Positions 19,889 through 28,481 of a stretch of DNA of 28,481 nucleotides are shown piece after piece; position 1 is the first letter of the stretch, and every line of letters begins with the position of its first letter. A program made the translations under genes and the position numbers. The notes below the pieces were generated by a model, which searched no databases, was not told the origin of the DNA, and saw only the letters and a program-made list of their open reading frames with translations. The stretch lies in NCBI GenBank assembly GCA_023375785.1, contig SZWC01000814.1, forward strand, positions 84,131-112,611, written 5' to 3'. This DNA is from Penium margaritaceum (lineage: Eukaryota; Streptophyta; Zygnematophyceae; Desmidiales; Peniaceae).

Positions 19889-20720
19889 TTGCTTTTCCAT
19901 TTAAATACCTTGTATTATGCAATATGTTTCTTCTGTTTTTTTCTTCTGATAGCCTCTCTCCTGCATTTAAAAGGCATGCTTGGTGGGCAATCAAAACGTC
20001 CCTTGACAGAATAGTATCACCTTTTGGTCACATATGACCAATCACCTCATCTCTAAAACTGTGGATCAAGTGTTTGGGAAATGAACACATCAGTGAACAT
20101 GGAATTCTCATAAAAACTAGTACATATAATTCATATTATCTAACACCTTATACAAGGAATGTACATCTGGGCTCTAGTGACATGAATCGATGTTGATTAT
20201 TTTTGAAAAAAAATTGCAGATAGGAATACAAATTTTCATACACCAACTGTTGAGTCTATGATTTTAGGGTGATTAACATAACTCCTTCAGGTTGTATAGG
20301 CTCTACGATTATGTGAGTTTCCTTTTTTGCGTACGTACCAAAACTTCACATGGGATCAGAGAATGAGGCCTACATTGCAAACAAAGCAGTAATAATAGCT
20401 TCAAGTTTCATGAGGTACTCCACCTTTTTTGACATTGAATCCTTGCTCATGAAATTATTCACTGCTTTATCACTGATATATGTGTCCAAAAAGTTTCTTT
20501 GTTTTTTGCTCCATAAGCGACTCCTTCACGAGAGCAATGCGATGTAACCCTTGACACGCGCTCCTACTTTGGTGACTCTTACACCATTCTTCATTTCTCC
20601 TCTTATGTTTCAGAGCTAGACAAACAGACTGCCTCTGGTCCATTAGGAATGGTTTTCTATGATATTACTTGTTGGTGGCTGGATTTTTACATGTATATGC
20701 TTTTGATGACTGAAAATTCA
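19889..20720. other. AT-rich stretch without a recognisable gene
   Basis: Contains only a 65-codon frame at 20350-20547 (MGSENEAYIANKAVIIASSF start) with a hydrophobic tail and no known motif. Intron or spacer DNA is the simplest reading. Confidence 0.4.
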
Positions 20721-20774
20721 TACCAGGTTATCACTCATGTGATAACCTGGTACCCTGGTACCTGGTACCTGGTA
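20721..20774. repeat. perfect 14-base hairpin followed by CCTGGTA repeats
   Basis: TACCAGGTTATCAC (20721-20734) and its exact reverse complement (20739-20752) are separated by TCAT. The word CCTGGTA then recurs at 20746, 20754, 20761 and 20768, so the right arm runs into a short tandem array. Confidence 0.8.
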
Positions 20775-20964
20775 GACTTGGTGGAACATCGGAAGAAAAT
20801 ACTTCAGGTGTGTAGTATAGCAAGAGACGTATGTTTTTCTTTCAGCCACGGTATTAGAGCAAGGTGACAGGATAATTACTGTCAGATGATAAGCAAGGAA
20901 TGCAGAGGTGAGAAGTACGGAACGCTGTGTTTCATGCTCGTAGTTAAATTTTTTTAATTCAATC

Positions 20965-21081
20965 ATGAGTTCTTCTGCAGAGGAGGATACACAAAAATTT
21001 AAACCATCCCAGGATGGAAACGAAAGCCAGAATGGTGTAGTTTTGAACCAGGAAAAAAGATTTTCAGTTCTTGATGTTTAA
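20965..21081 (+). CDS. small hydrophilic open frame, possible exon
   Basis: A 38-codon ATG frame (MSSSAEEDTQKFKPSQDGNE start) ending TAA, rich in charged and polar residues and unlike the AT-rich noise around it. A CTGCAG lies near its start and could be a splice acceptor. No family was recognised. Confidence 0.22.
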   Translation: MSSSAEEDTQKFKPSQDGNESQNGVVLNQEKRFSVLDV

Positions 21082-22471
21082 CAGTTTACTTTCCATCACA
21101 CACTAAAGCAGGAAACATCAATTTTGCATGTCCATAGCCAGTGATTTTCATGTCTACATGTTTGCTGAAATGTACAGATAACTTTCTGAATATCATCTTC
21201 AGTTTGGCTGTTTTTGGACTTGGAGAGCTTCATTCCCGGTGATCGATGGATGCTGAATATCAGGTTTGTGGCTAGTTTCCAATGATGGATTTGTTTTGAC
21301 AGTTGGATGTAATGAGCTTGCATAGGAAACTTTGTCGGTGCCTTCCTCCATTCATGTGCACAGCCAATGTAGTATTTAGGCAGGAATCCAGAGTTTAAGG
21401 CAAAAGTGAAGGCCATGTGTTAGGATTTTTGAAGGAATTCTAGAGGCCGTGAGACTGTTGGAGAGAACAACAGGGGCAGGCGGAAGCTTTGGTGAAGCTA
21501 AGGAATGTAGATGTGCGGATGATGTCACATGCACCATGATGATAGCAAGCTGATAATGGAAGTGAAAGGAGTGGAAGTGACAAAGCGCCAAGCTGTTGTA
21601 GAGTAACTGGAGGCATTGAGAATGAGCTGGTTACAGCACCAATGGCATGGGCACGATTGTGAGGCTGTAGCTCCAGAAGGGTGGGCCGATGACATTGCTG
21701 GATGGTGGATGCAGTGGCAGACTCCATAGATGCTTGATATTCTGAGGATGGCCACAGCATCCAGAGGTGGACCGTGAGCGAGTGATAGCAAGCAAGAGTT
21801 GCACGATGATTGAAAGAAGTATGGCCAAAGAGTGCATGAGCTTGGGCCCATCAATTTGCAAGATTGACAACAAAACAGTGAGATACCACAGCCAGAATGG
21901 CGGGCAAGAGATGAGCATGAGGATGGCAGACAAGCTGAGGCCTTAGCCAAGTGGCAAGCTGAACACAAAGGAACGGATATGCCACAGCCTAAATGCGGGC
22001 AGCCAGAGAGAGTGATCCATGAAAGGAATGATTGGTGAAAACATAGAAGGAAATCACATTGGCATGAAGTAACATCAGTAGGACTGGTCTACACTAGAAC
22101 CGCACGCTAAGTTGGCTTGTAGGACCAGTGGCACCTTAGGCGTTCCACCACTATTGATGCTGCTTTTGTGTGGGGTGAATCCGCACATGTTGGTGACCCT
22201 CGTGCTCGGAGGTAGTCGTTATTGTTGTCGTCTTGTGTGTGCCACACAACCCATTAGGGTTCTCGCCAGATGCTCCTGCTGCTTGTTCCCGCTGGTAGCC
22301 GTTGTGCCTGCCCGGCTGGCTGTTGAGCACCGTCATCCGCCAGGTCTGTTGGCCCTGTTGGAGCTCGGACCTGATCTGGGGAATGTGGATTTTCTTCTCG
22401 GGGAATTCAGTAATTTCTTCCCAATGAGTATCTTCTGCACCTCGGGGAATTTGGGATATAATTCTGACACC
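21082..22471. other. unassigned stretch
   Basis: No motif was recognised on either strand. An open frame of about 66 codons (21746-21946, +) is hydrophilic but unidentified, and longer minus-strand frames over it are Ser/Cys/His-rich and look like shadows. Confidence 0.4.
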
Positions 22472-22901
22472 ATGAGCACAAGTGAAAATCAAGAGAAACT
22501 GGCAAAGGCAAAAGACAAGCAGGAAACAAAGAGGGGCCCAAAAATTGCCGCACAGAAAGAGACCAAAAAATGGATGTCACGAGAAGTCAGGAAGGAGCCT
22601 ATAAAAAAGGGACCAGTGAAGAGACGAAAACACCTATCACAAGAATCTCATCTAGCAGAATATTTTCAAGAAAGGGTGAGAATCCAACCAGAAAGAGAAG
22701 GAAAGAAGGAAAAAGGAAATAGCTGCAAGGGAGATTGAAAATGTGAAAAAAAGGGTTGGGTTCCCACTAGCATGGCCAAAGGATGCCCTCGAAGGGTACT
22801 CTGGTGAGCTACTTGTAAACTTCAGAAAGCTTTTACAAGTAGTTTATCAGAGTGCAATTTCCAAAGCCCACGAAAAGCTACTTGTACGTCCCCTTGTGTA
22901 G
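22472..22901 (+). CDS. lysine-rich coiled-coil-like coding segment, frameshifted, unidentified
   Basis: From an ATG at 22472 (MSTSENQEKLAKAKDKQETK) the frame runs basic and hydrophilic through KKGPVKRRKHLSQESHLAEY to a TGA at 22736. A second frame, open from 22680, continues in the same style (RRKKEIAAREIENVKKRVGF) and then becomes a mixed sequence (PLAWPKDALEGYSGELLVNF, then RKLLQVVYQSAISKAHEKLL) to a TAG at 22899. The two join through one frame change at about 22690-22730. The basic repeats resemble a nuclear protein with a charged helix leading into a folded domain, but I could not name it. It could be an exon of a real gene, a pseudogene, or a frame hit by a sequencing error in the A-rich run. 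Confidence 0.35.
22809..22842. repeat. 11-base inverted repeat
   Basis: CTACTTGTAAA (22809-22819) and TTTACAAGTAG (22832-22842) form a perfect stem with a 12-base loop, inside the coding-like frame. GCTACTTGTA recurs at 22878-22887. Confidence 0.6.
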
Positions 22902-23640
22902 CTGTCACATCCAAAGCTTTGTCTAAGCCTTCATATTGGCAAAGCTACGACGCTACCTTCTTTCAACTGCCTCAACTCAGGAGTTCAATAAGGGGAAAAA
23001 AGATAGTTTTTGTTCTCAATTAAGGGCACGTGGCTACTATCAGAATTTTCTGCATGCTCTCCCCCACAGGTTAAATACTCTTAATGAACCAAAACTACTA
23101 TGAGCACTCACTCGCATGTTAGAAACTACTACAGGAAGAACCTTGGTGATGAATACTACTCTGAACCTGTGCTTAGGTAATATTCTCTGACACCACTCTG
23201 TGTTTTTTAGACCAATGCATCCCAATGTGTTCAGCGCACAGGGTTTTCTGGCGTGGAGACTTCAAAATCAAGATTGGACCTAGTGCACTCTAGGCTAAGT
23301 TAGCTGGGTCATTGCTATTAGTTGTGTGCTGACATCAATTGGTTTCTCGCAATTGGAAACCATCGTCTGGTCTTTCCTGCCATGCCCTCCAGTAATTCTT
23401 TCTCATGGCAGTGATAAAGGAGATCTGGCCTAAACACTTATGCCTACCTTAAGTTTTATTGTTCAGACCTCAACTCAGATTTCTCTTATTGTTTCCGCTG
23501 TTCTCCACACTGAGGTGCCCTCCCCCACATCGATTCTACTACGTCCAATGTCATGGGGATTGCCATGGCCTCTACAATGTACAGACTGCCCTAGCATTTT
23601 TACGCCCCAAGTATTATGCTCCCTGGAACTGTGGTCTGTT
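22902..23640. other. unassigned stretch before the satellite
   Basis: No gene was seen. The last part, from about 23440, shares a few words with the satellite units and may be a badly diverged copy. Confidence 0.4.
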
Positions 23641-24795
23641 TTTCATCGACATAAGCATTCTTGGCAGTAGTTCACAACCACCTCACAGCCACCTCTATGC
23701 GCCAATCATTATGAAACAAAATCTTGATGTGCCATTTACCCAAAACGAGTAGCCAAGCCAGAAGGTCACAATAGCATTCAGTGAATTGCTGCAATTACGG
23801 CTGCCGGTGTACTCTTTGGACATGCAGTGGGTGTTTCATCCTGATAGCCATACCTAGCATTTGTGTACGACTACCTCTGTGCACCAAATTTTACAACACG
23901 CAGTTTTGATGAGCCATTTTCTTTAATGGAATTCCGGAGGATGGAGGTTACATGAACAATGGGTGCACGGCCATGCTCACAGCTGCCAACGCACTCTCTG
24001 GACCTGGGTTGGGTCTTTCTTCCAGATAACGATATCTGGAAGTAATGCACGCCTACCTCTTTGGGCCAAATTTGACAGCACGCAAGCCTGATGCGCCATT
24101 TTCCTGAACAGAGTTCGCAACAGGGGGGTTGCACGAGTACGGGATGCGTGGCTGCACTCATTGTTGAAGAAATATTCCAACTTGCGATGGGTGTTTCATC
24201 CAGAGAATCATAGAAGGAAGTAGTGCACGGCTACCTCTACGTACCCATTTTTTGACATGGATTACAACTTTGGATGTTCCATTTGCACAGATGGAATTCC
24301 AGAGTGGAAGTTTTATACAAGAATTAGGTATGTGGCTGTTTTAAGAGCTCCTTGGATACTGTCTGGACATGCAGTGGATATTTCATCCAGATTTTGATAA
24401 CTGGGAATAGTGTAGGGCGTCCTCTATGTAAAAAATGTTATGAATTGTGATTTTGGTGTGCTATTTTCCCGAAACAAATTCTGGAGCAGGGGGGTTACAT
24501 GAGCACTGGATGCATGGCTATGCTCATGGCTGCCGACACACTCTGTCAACTTGGGGTCGGTGTTTCATCTAGATAATCATGCCTAATAGTACAGCACGAC
24601 TACGTCTAGGGTCCAAATTTTATGACACGTAATTCTGGTTGATGTGGATTTTTCCTGAATGTGATTCCGGTACGGTAGGATAGCATGAGCACTGGATGTG
24701 TGGCTGCGTTCACCGTCGCCAGAGCACTCTCTCAATTTGTGGTGGGTTTTCATAAAGATAATCATACCTAACGTTTTGCATGGCTACTTTTAAAT
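23641..24795 (+). repeat. tandem satellite, unit about 183 bases, more than six copies
   Basis: The anchor TTTCATC, or a close variant, recurs at 23641, 23834, 24016, 24194, 24381, 24563 and 24748, with spacings of 193, 182, 178, 187, 182 and 185. Each unit repeats the same word order: TTTCATCCAGATAATCAT, CACGACTACCTCT, CCAAATTTTATGACACG, TTCCTGAA, GAATTCCGG, GGGGGTTACATGAGCAC, TGGATGCATGGCT and GGACATGCAGTGG. Copies are clearly diverged from one another. The unit length is close to a nucleosome repeat, as in many plant centromeric or heterochromatic satellites. Confidence 0.85.
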
Positions 24796-25427
24796 AATGA
24801 ACATTATTCTCTTCATATTCCTTTCCCTCTCTTCAACCTATCTTCCTCATCCCCCTAGCATTCCTCTGGCCCCTCCTGGTCCTCATCCTTTATCATCTTT
24901 GTCATCCTCTTCCTCCTCCACATCCTCCTCATCCTCGTCCTCGTCCTCATCCTCTTCCTCCACCTTGTCCTCATCCTCGTCCTCCTACTCCTCCTCCTCC
25001 TCCTCTTTCTCCTCATACTGGTGCTCCTCCTCCTCCTACTCCTCCTTCGCATCCACCACTACCACCACCATCACCTCCACCTCCACCTACTCCTCCTTCC
25101 TCCTCCTCCTCCTCTTCCTCCTCCTCCTCCTCCTCCTCCTCCTCTTTCTTGTCCTCATCCTCTTCCTCCTCATATTCTTTGTTTTTTTCCTCCTCCTTCT
25201 CCCTCTCTTCCTCTTCTTTCTTTGCACCAACTTCCGCCAATTCTAAACTGGGTTTTTTGGACAGCAGCATGGCTCGCAGCCCCCCTTCCCTCCACTGCTG
25301 TCCATCCTTCCTTGATCCACCGTCCTCTAGCTCCTCCTCCTCCTCCTCCTCGTCCCCCTCCTCCTCTTCCTCCTCCTCGTCCCCCTCCTCCTCCTTCTCC
25401 TCATCCTCATCCTCGTCCTCGTCCTCA

Positions 25428-25460
<33 letters not shown>

Positions 25461-25560
25461 CCATCCTCCTCCTTCTCCTCTTCTTCCTCTTTTTCCTCCT
25501 CCTCCTCTGCCTCCTCCCCATCCTCCTCTTTTCCTCCTGCCCTTATGCACTCTTGCCTTC
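24796..25560 (+). repeat. long TCC/CTC polypyrimidine triplet block
   Basis: An almost uninterrupted pyrimidine strand of TCC, CTC, TCATCC and TCGTCC triplets, broken by a mixed island at about 25221-25325. Read on the minus strand the triplets give a Glu/Asp-rich frame (25013-25570), and on the + strand Ser- or Pro-rich frames; these are best seen as translated microsatellite. Strand-asymmetric mirror repeats of this kind can form triplex DNA. Confidence 0.85.
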
Positions 25561-25649
25561 TACCTTCCACTCAACTCCGTCTACCTTGATCTGTTTGTGT
25601 TGGGGTTGTCCCCACCTATCTTCCTTGTTTTGTGTTACGAGCGATGCAG

Positions 25650-25694
25650 GGTCACATTCTTGGGTTTGTGGATTTTGACTGGGGCTGGAGCAAG
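25650..25694 (+). CDS. possible 45-base exon
   Basis: A codon run GHILGFVDFDWGWSK is preceded by ATGCAG and followed by GTAACT, which fit a splice acceptor and donor. The residues look protein-like between two simple-repeat blocks. Its phase does not match the possible exon at 27682 directly, so other exons would be needed between them. Not recognised. Confidence 0.2.
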
Positions 25695-25785
25695 GTAACT
25701 TCTTCTGTATCCCCTGGCCTCGCCTCTCACGCTGTCATAGCTCTCTATTGCATTCCTCTTCCTGTCTGCCCTGCCCTCCCTCACC

Positions 25786-25988
25786 ACCACCTGTTCCGCT
25801 CTCCCACCCTCCCACCCTCCCACCCTCCCTCTACCAATCTTCCTCCTCACGCCTCCCTCCCCCAATCTTCCTCACCCCTCTCTCCCTCCTTCCCTCCCTC
25901 CATCACTCCCCCTTCGTCCCTCCTCTCCCTGCATCTCTCCCTTCATTCCCCTGTCCCTCCCTCCCTCCCTCCCTCCCCCTCCCCCTTT
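25786..25988 (+). repeat. CCCTCC-type polypyrimidine tract
   Basis: Repeats of CCCTCC, CCCACCCTC and TCCCTCCC over about 200 bases, almost all pyrimidine on this strand. Confidence 0.8.
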
Positions 25989-25995
25989 CATCCAT

Positions 25996-26047
25996 GTCCA
26001 GACAGCCGAGAACATGGGTCCAGACAGCCGAGAACATGGGTCCAGAC
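25996..26047 (+). repeat. 22-base tandem duplication
   Basis: A 22-base unit beginning GTCCAGACAGCCGAG is present twice in perfect tandem (25996-26017 and 26018-26039), and its first eight bases start a third copy. Confidence 0.9.
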
Positions 26048-26269
26048 GCGAACAGGAAGAATCAGGTGGAATGGAATTGGGCTCATCGAGAAATCTGCAG
26101 TGTAGGCACAGAGGCTATTGAGTTACCCTGTTTGGGTGTTGACTTTCCGAATTTGAGAATGGGGTGGGGGGTCATCAGAGACATCATGCCAAACGTTTGT
26201 TGCCAAGGTATGGCTTGCACGCACACGCATTGTGTCCCGATTTCATCCACTTGTTTGTTTGCGACGCTC

Positions 26270-26450
26270 TAGAGTTTGAGTTTGAGTGCAGAGAAACTTG
26301 GACTGGAGTCCAATCAAACCCGACCCGACTCGGCAGCCAGTGGCCATACCCGGACTTGGACTTGCCGAGTTCACTCGAGTTCGGCCTTGGCGAGCTCGAG
26401 TTGAACTCAGACGGTTGAGTCCGAATCGAGTCGAGTTCCAAAAATGAACT
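26270..26450. repeat. GAGTT/CGAGT-rich stretch, possible old repeat
   Basis: Words such as GAGTTTGAGTTTGAG, CCCGACCCGACTCGG, ACTCGAGTTCG, GAGCTCGAGTTGAACTC and GAGTCGAGTTC recur on both strands. A palindrome-rich composition like this suggests a decayed non-autonomous repeat, but no termini were found. Confidence 0.4.
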
Positions 26451-27034
26451 CAAGTTTGCTAGTACCATACCATCCTTAAGGTGGTGCAGCCCCCCCCAAC
26501 CTATCTGCCTTCCCTTTCTGGTGACTGGCTGTGGCTCAGCATGACTAACATGACGCGGGCACAAGCAAACCTTGCAGTGCTACCGTTGTGCCGTGGTGGA
26601 CACCGCAAGAAACCTACTTTGATTTGCAGTGAAACATGTAAGCTCATTGTGTGGACCCCTTGGATGGGTCGGACGCTGACCTGTCATTGTCTCTGGAGAA
26701 GAAGGGAAGGACCATTGTGCAACTCCTCCCCCGCCTCCTTTTCCATCCCATTGCACTTTCAACTCCATTCTCAGAACGCCTTCCTTTCTGCTTGGGTGTA
26801 TGTGTGCCGCGGTGCTTGTCCTGGCGTATGGTACGCGGTGTTGCTGTGTTGTGTGTGCATGTGTGATGTGTGTTGGCAGGATCCGGATAGTCCCAAGCAC
26901 CACTCCTCCTCCACACGGTGATGCCGTGTTTTAGGCCCTCGTCCTCGTCGCCTCCTTTCCACTTTCTTCAATATCGTCCCTTCCTTATTTCTTCTACCTT
27001 GTTCCCGGTCTAATCCTACTCCTAGTCCCCATCC
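26451..27034. other. unassigned stretch
   Basis: No recognisable gene. TGTGTTGGCAG at about 26870-26880 resembles a splice acceptor, but the following frame is short and not recognised. Confidence 0.4.
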
Positions 27035-27548
27035 TTGTTGTCATCTTTTCTTCCTCATCCTCCTCATCCTCGACCTCCTCTTCTTCCCTCGTTGTCATCC
27101 TTGTCGTCCTCATCTATGTCCTGCTCCTCGTCATTATCGTTGTCATCGTCGCTGCTGCTGCCACCGTCGCCATTGCCATCACCATCGCCGCCGCCGCCGC
27201 CGCTGTTGTTGCCGTCGTCGCCGTTGCCATTGTCGTCGTCATCATCGTCGTCGTCATCGTCGTCGTCGTCGTTGTCATCATCGTCGTCGTCGCTGTCGTC
27301 GTCGTCGTTGTTGTCGTCGTGGTGGTCGTCATCGTTGTCATCCTCGTCCTCGTCGTTGGCATGGGTTGCTGCGTCGTCGTCGTCATTGTCGTCGGCATCG
27401 TCGTCGTCGTCGTCGTCGTCATCGGAGCTGTCGCCTTCGTCGTCATCGTCGTCGTCGTCGCCCCCGCCGCCGCCGCCCTCCTCCTCCTCCTCCTCCTCCT
27501 CTGCCTCTTTCTCCAGCTCCTCCTCCTCGTCATCCTCCGCATCCTCCT
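27035..27548 (+). repeat. GTC/CTC triplet microsatellite block
   Basis: Imperfect GTCGTC, GTCATC, GCCGCC and CTCCTC triplets over about 500 bases. The minus strand reads as an Asp/Glu-rich frame (27064-27576), and the other frames as Ser, Val, Thr or Arg runs. All frames staying open together is what a triplet repeat produces, so a gene is not called. Confidence 0.85.
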
Positions 27549-27681
27549 TTCCCATTTTCCCATGCCATGTGGACAAGTGAGTCGCACTTCCTGTACAATA
27601 TCCTGGTTTGACTACATGACACCACTCGTTGTGTTGCTACCGCTGCTGCTGTTGTTGCTGCTGCCTCTGCCTGTATTCTAG

Positions 27682-27874
27682 GACACAATTGGTTGCGCCG
27701 TACGAGAACAGGGCGGACGTGCGCGAGCACTTGCACAGCAATGGCGTGGGCGTGGTGGTGGCGTGGGACTAGTTCGTGGACTTTGTGCGCACCAGCGACT
27801 ACATCCACTCCGCGCACACCAAGACCATCGCGTGTGGCAACCAGTTTGAAATCATCCATGACCGCCTCTTCCTT
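27682..27874 (+). pseudogene. possible exon of an unidentified gene, one in-frame TAG
   Basis: A pyrimidine-rich CTGCCTGTATTCTAG acceptor is followed by 193 bases with strongly third-position G/C codons, and then a GTGAGT donor at 27875. In the frame starting ACA at 27683 it reads QLVAPYENRADVREHLHSNG, VGVVVAWD, a TAG at 27770, then FVDFVRTSDYIHSAHTKTIA and CGNQFEIIHDRLFL, ending phase 0 at the donor. The mix of aromatic and charged residues is protein-like. I do not recognise the family. The TAG suggests a pseudogene, an allele or a sequencing error. Confidence 0.45.
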
Positions 27875-28048
27875 GTGAGTGGCCTGTGATGCCTTGTGGT
27901 GGAAGTGAGTGGCCTGTGGTGGAAGTGAGTGGCCTGTGGTGGAAGTGAGTGGCCTGTTCTGAAAGTGAGTGGCCTGTGGTATAAGTGAGTGGCCTGTGGT
28001 GGAGTGTGTCGCCCATGGTGGAGTGAGTGGCCTGTGGTGAAAGTGAGT
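27875..28048 (+). repeat. 20-base minisatellite that repeats a splice-donor sequence
   Basis: The unit GTGAGTGGCCTGTGGTGGAA or a close variant recurs. Exact GTGAGT occurs at 27875, 27905, 27925, 27945, 27965, 27985, 28023 and 28043, with a GTGTGT variant at 28004. The first copy is the proposed 5' splice site of the exon ending at 27874. Most copies after the first are preceded by AA, giving AAGTGAGT. Confidence 0.88.
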
Positions 28049-28184
28049 GCCTTGCATGGTGTGCGATGTTTGGATGGAGTGCACGATGATGCTGCTGCTG
28101 CATCACTTCAGATGAAAGCTTTGCTCGGGTCTAAGTACTGCTGTGTACTACCCTAGTCCCTTTCTTCTTTATCATTGTCGTCCA

Positions 28185-28255
28185 CTTCTTCTTGTTCTTG
28201 TTCTTGTTCTTGTTCTTGTTCTTGTTCTTGTTCTTCTTCTTCTTCTTCTTCTTTT
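28185..28255 (+). repeat. TTCTTG / TTC microsatellite
   Basis: TTCTTG hexamers are followed by TTC triplets. The tract runs into TTTTCACAG (to 28260), which could act as a polypyrimidine tract and 3' splice site. Confidence 0.9.
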
Positions 28256-28365
28256 CACAGTAAGGAAGTTGTTTCTATGCCATTCCCACTTCACCGTCAC
28301 TGTCTGACGTGTCTAGTGTGTGTTGTAGCAGCTTGTGGGTGACCACAGCATTGTCCTTCTCGTCA

Positions 28366-28481
28366 TGCACCACCACCACAACCACCACAACCACCACCAC
28401 CACCACAACCACCACCACCACCACAACCACCACCATCAACACCACAACCACCACCACCACCACAACCACCACCACCACCAC
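28366..28481 (+). repeat. CCACCACAA microsatellite to the window end
   Basis: CCA triplets are interspersed with CAA at fairly regular spacing, and the tract is cut by the window edge. The minus strand reads as polyvaline, a translation artefact. Confidence 0.92.

Noticed and set aside
22440..22480. Minus-strand primer-binding-site-like TGGTGTCAGAAT next to a possible LTR end
   Set aside because: No partner LTR or retroelement coding sequence could be found beside it, and it overlaps the ATG of the lysine-rich frame.
23110..23130. Second copy of the TGTTAGAAAC LTR start
   Set aside because: Only about 10 bases match and the following sequence differs from the LTR at 8891.
24797..25589. Ser-, Pro- and Glu-rich open frames on both strands
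   Set aside because: All frames stay open because the sequence is a TCC/CTC triplet repeat; no domain outside low complexity.
27875..28048. CRISPR-like array
   Set aside because: Units are direct 20-base repeats with no unique spacers, in a eukaryotic context; it is a minisatellite.
28275..28481. Minus-strand open frame made almost wholly of valine
   Set aside because: It is the translation of the CCACCACAA microsatellite; no real protein composition.

Overview
This looks like a stretch of repeat-dominated eukaryotic nuclear DNA. The plant-style initiator-Met primer-binding site (TGGTATCAGAGC type), Ty1/copia elements and a chromodomain-bearing Ty3/gypsy element (chromovirus) suggest the green lineage (alga or early land plant). 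That is an inference; no single-copy gene here fixes the taxon. No intact protein-coding gene, rRNA or canonical tRNA was found.

Left part (1-5660): a nearly complete but inactivated Ty1/copia element on the + strand, cut by the window edge before its gag start. Gag, protease, integrase, reverse transcriptase and RNase H can be followed in order through seven in-frame stops and about three frame changes. A polypurine tract and a probable 199-base 3' LTR follow. Next comes a decayed leucine-rich-repeat gene (5947-7107) in a single frame with five stops, then about 1.8 kb with nothing recognisable.

Middle part (8891-18.9 kb): nested elements. A second copia insertion starts with an LTR (8891-9150) and a clear primer-binding site. 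An unusually long stretch of unknown sequence separates these from a copia gag (11055-12105, +). That gag runs directly into a copia RT/RNase H fragment on the opposite strand (12105-12816, -). The RT fragment is in turn interrupted by a minus-strand chromovirus with two diverged LTRs (12817-13578 and 18351 to about 18940). Its gag, protease, RT, RNase H, integrase and chromodomain all survive as damaged relics. The RT catalytic box is deleted, and a 63-base A-tailed insert with 9-base target duplications sits in RNase H.

Right part (19-28.5 kb): a more AT-rich region with a few short unidentified coding-like segments (19.2-19.8, 20.97-21.08 and 22.47-22.90 kb), a satellite array of about 183 bases per unit (23.64-24.80 kb), and long polypyrimidine and triplet-repeat blocks (24.8-25.6, 25.8-26.0 and 27.0-27.5 kb). 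A possible exon of 193 bases lies at 27682-27874. Its 5' splice site is the first unit of a 20-base minisatellite that repeats GTGAGT. TTCTTG and CCACCACAA microsatellites run to the window end.

The retroelement modules would have worked as usual: gag forms the particle, protease matures it, RT/RNase H copies the RNA from a tRNA primer, and integrase inserts the DNA. Every copy here is dead. The open questions are the rearrangements between elements, the frame-preserving stop pattern, the splice-donor minisatellite and the unidentified coding-like segments.
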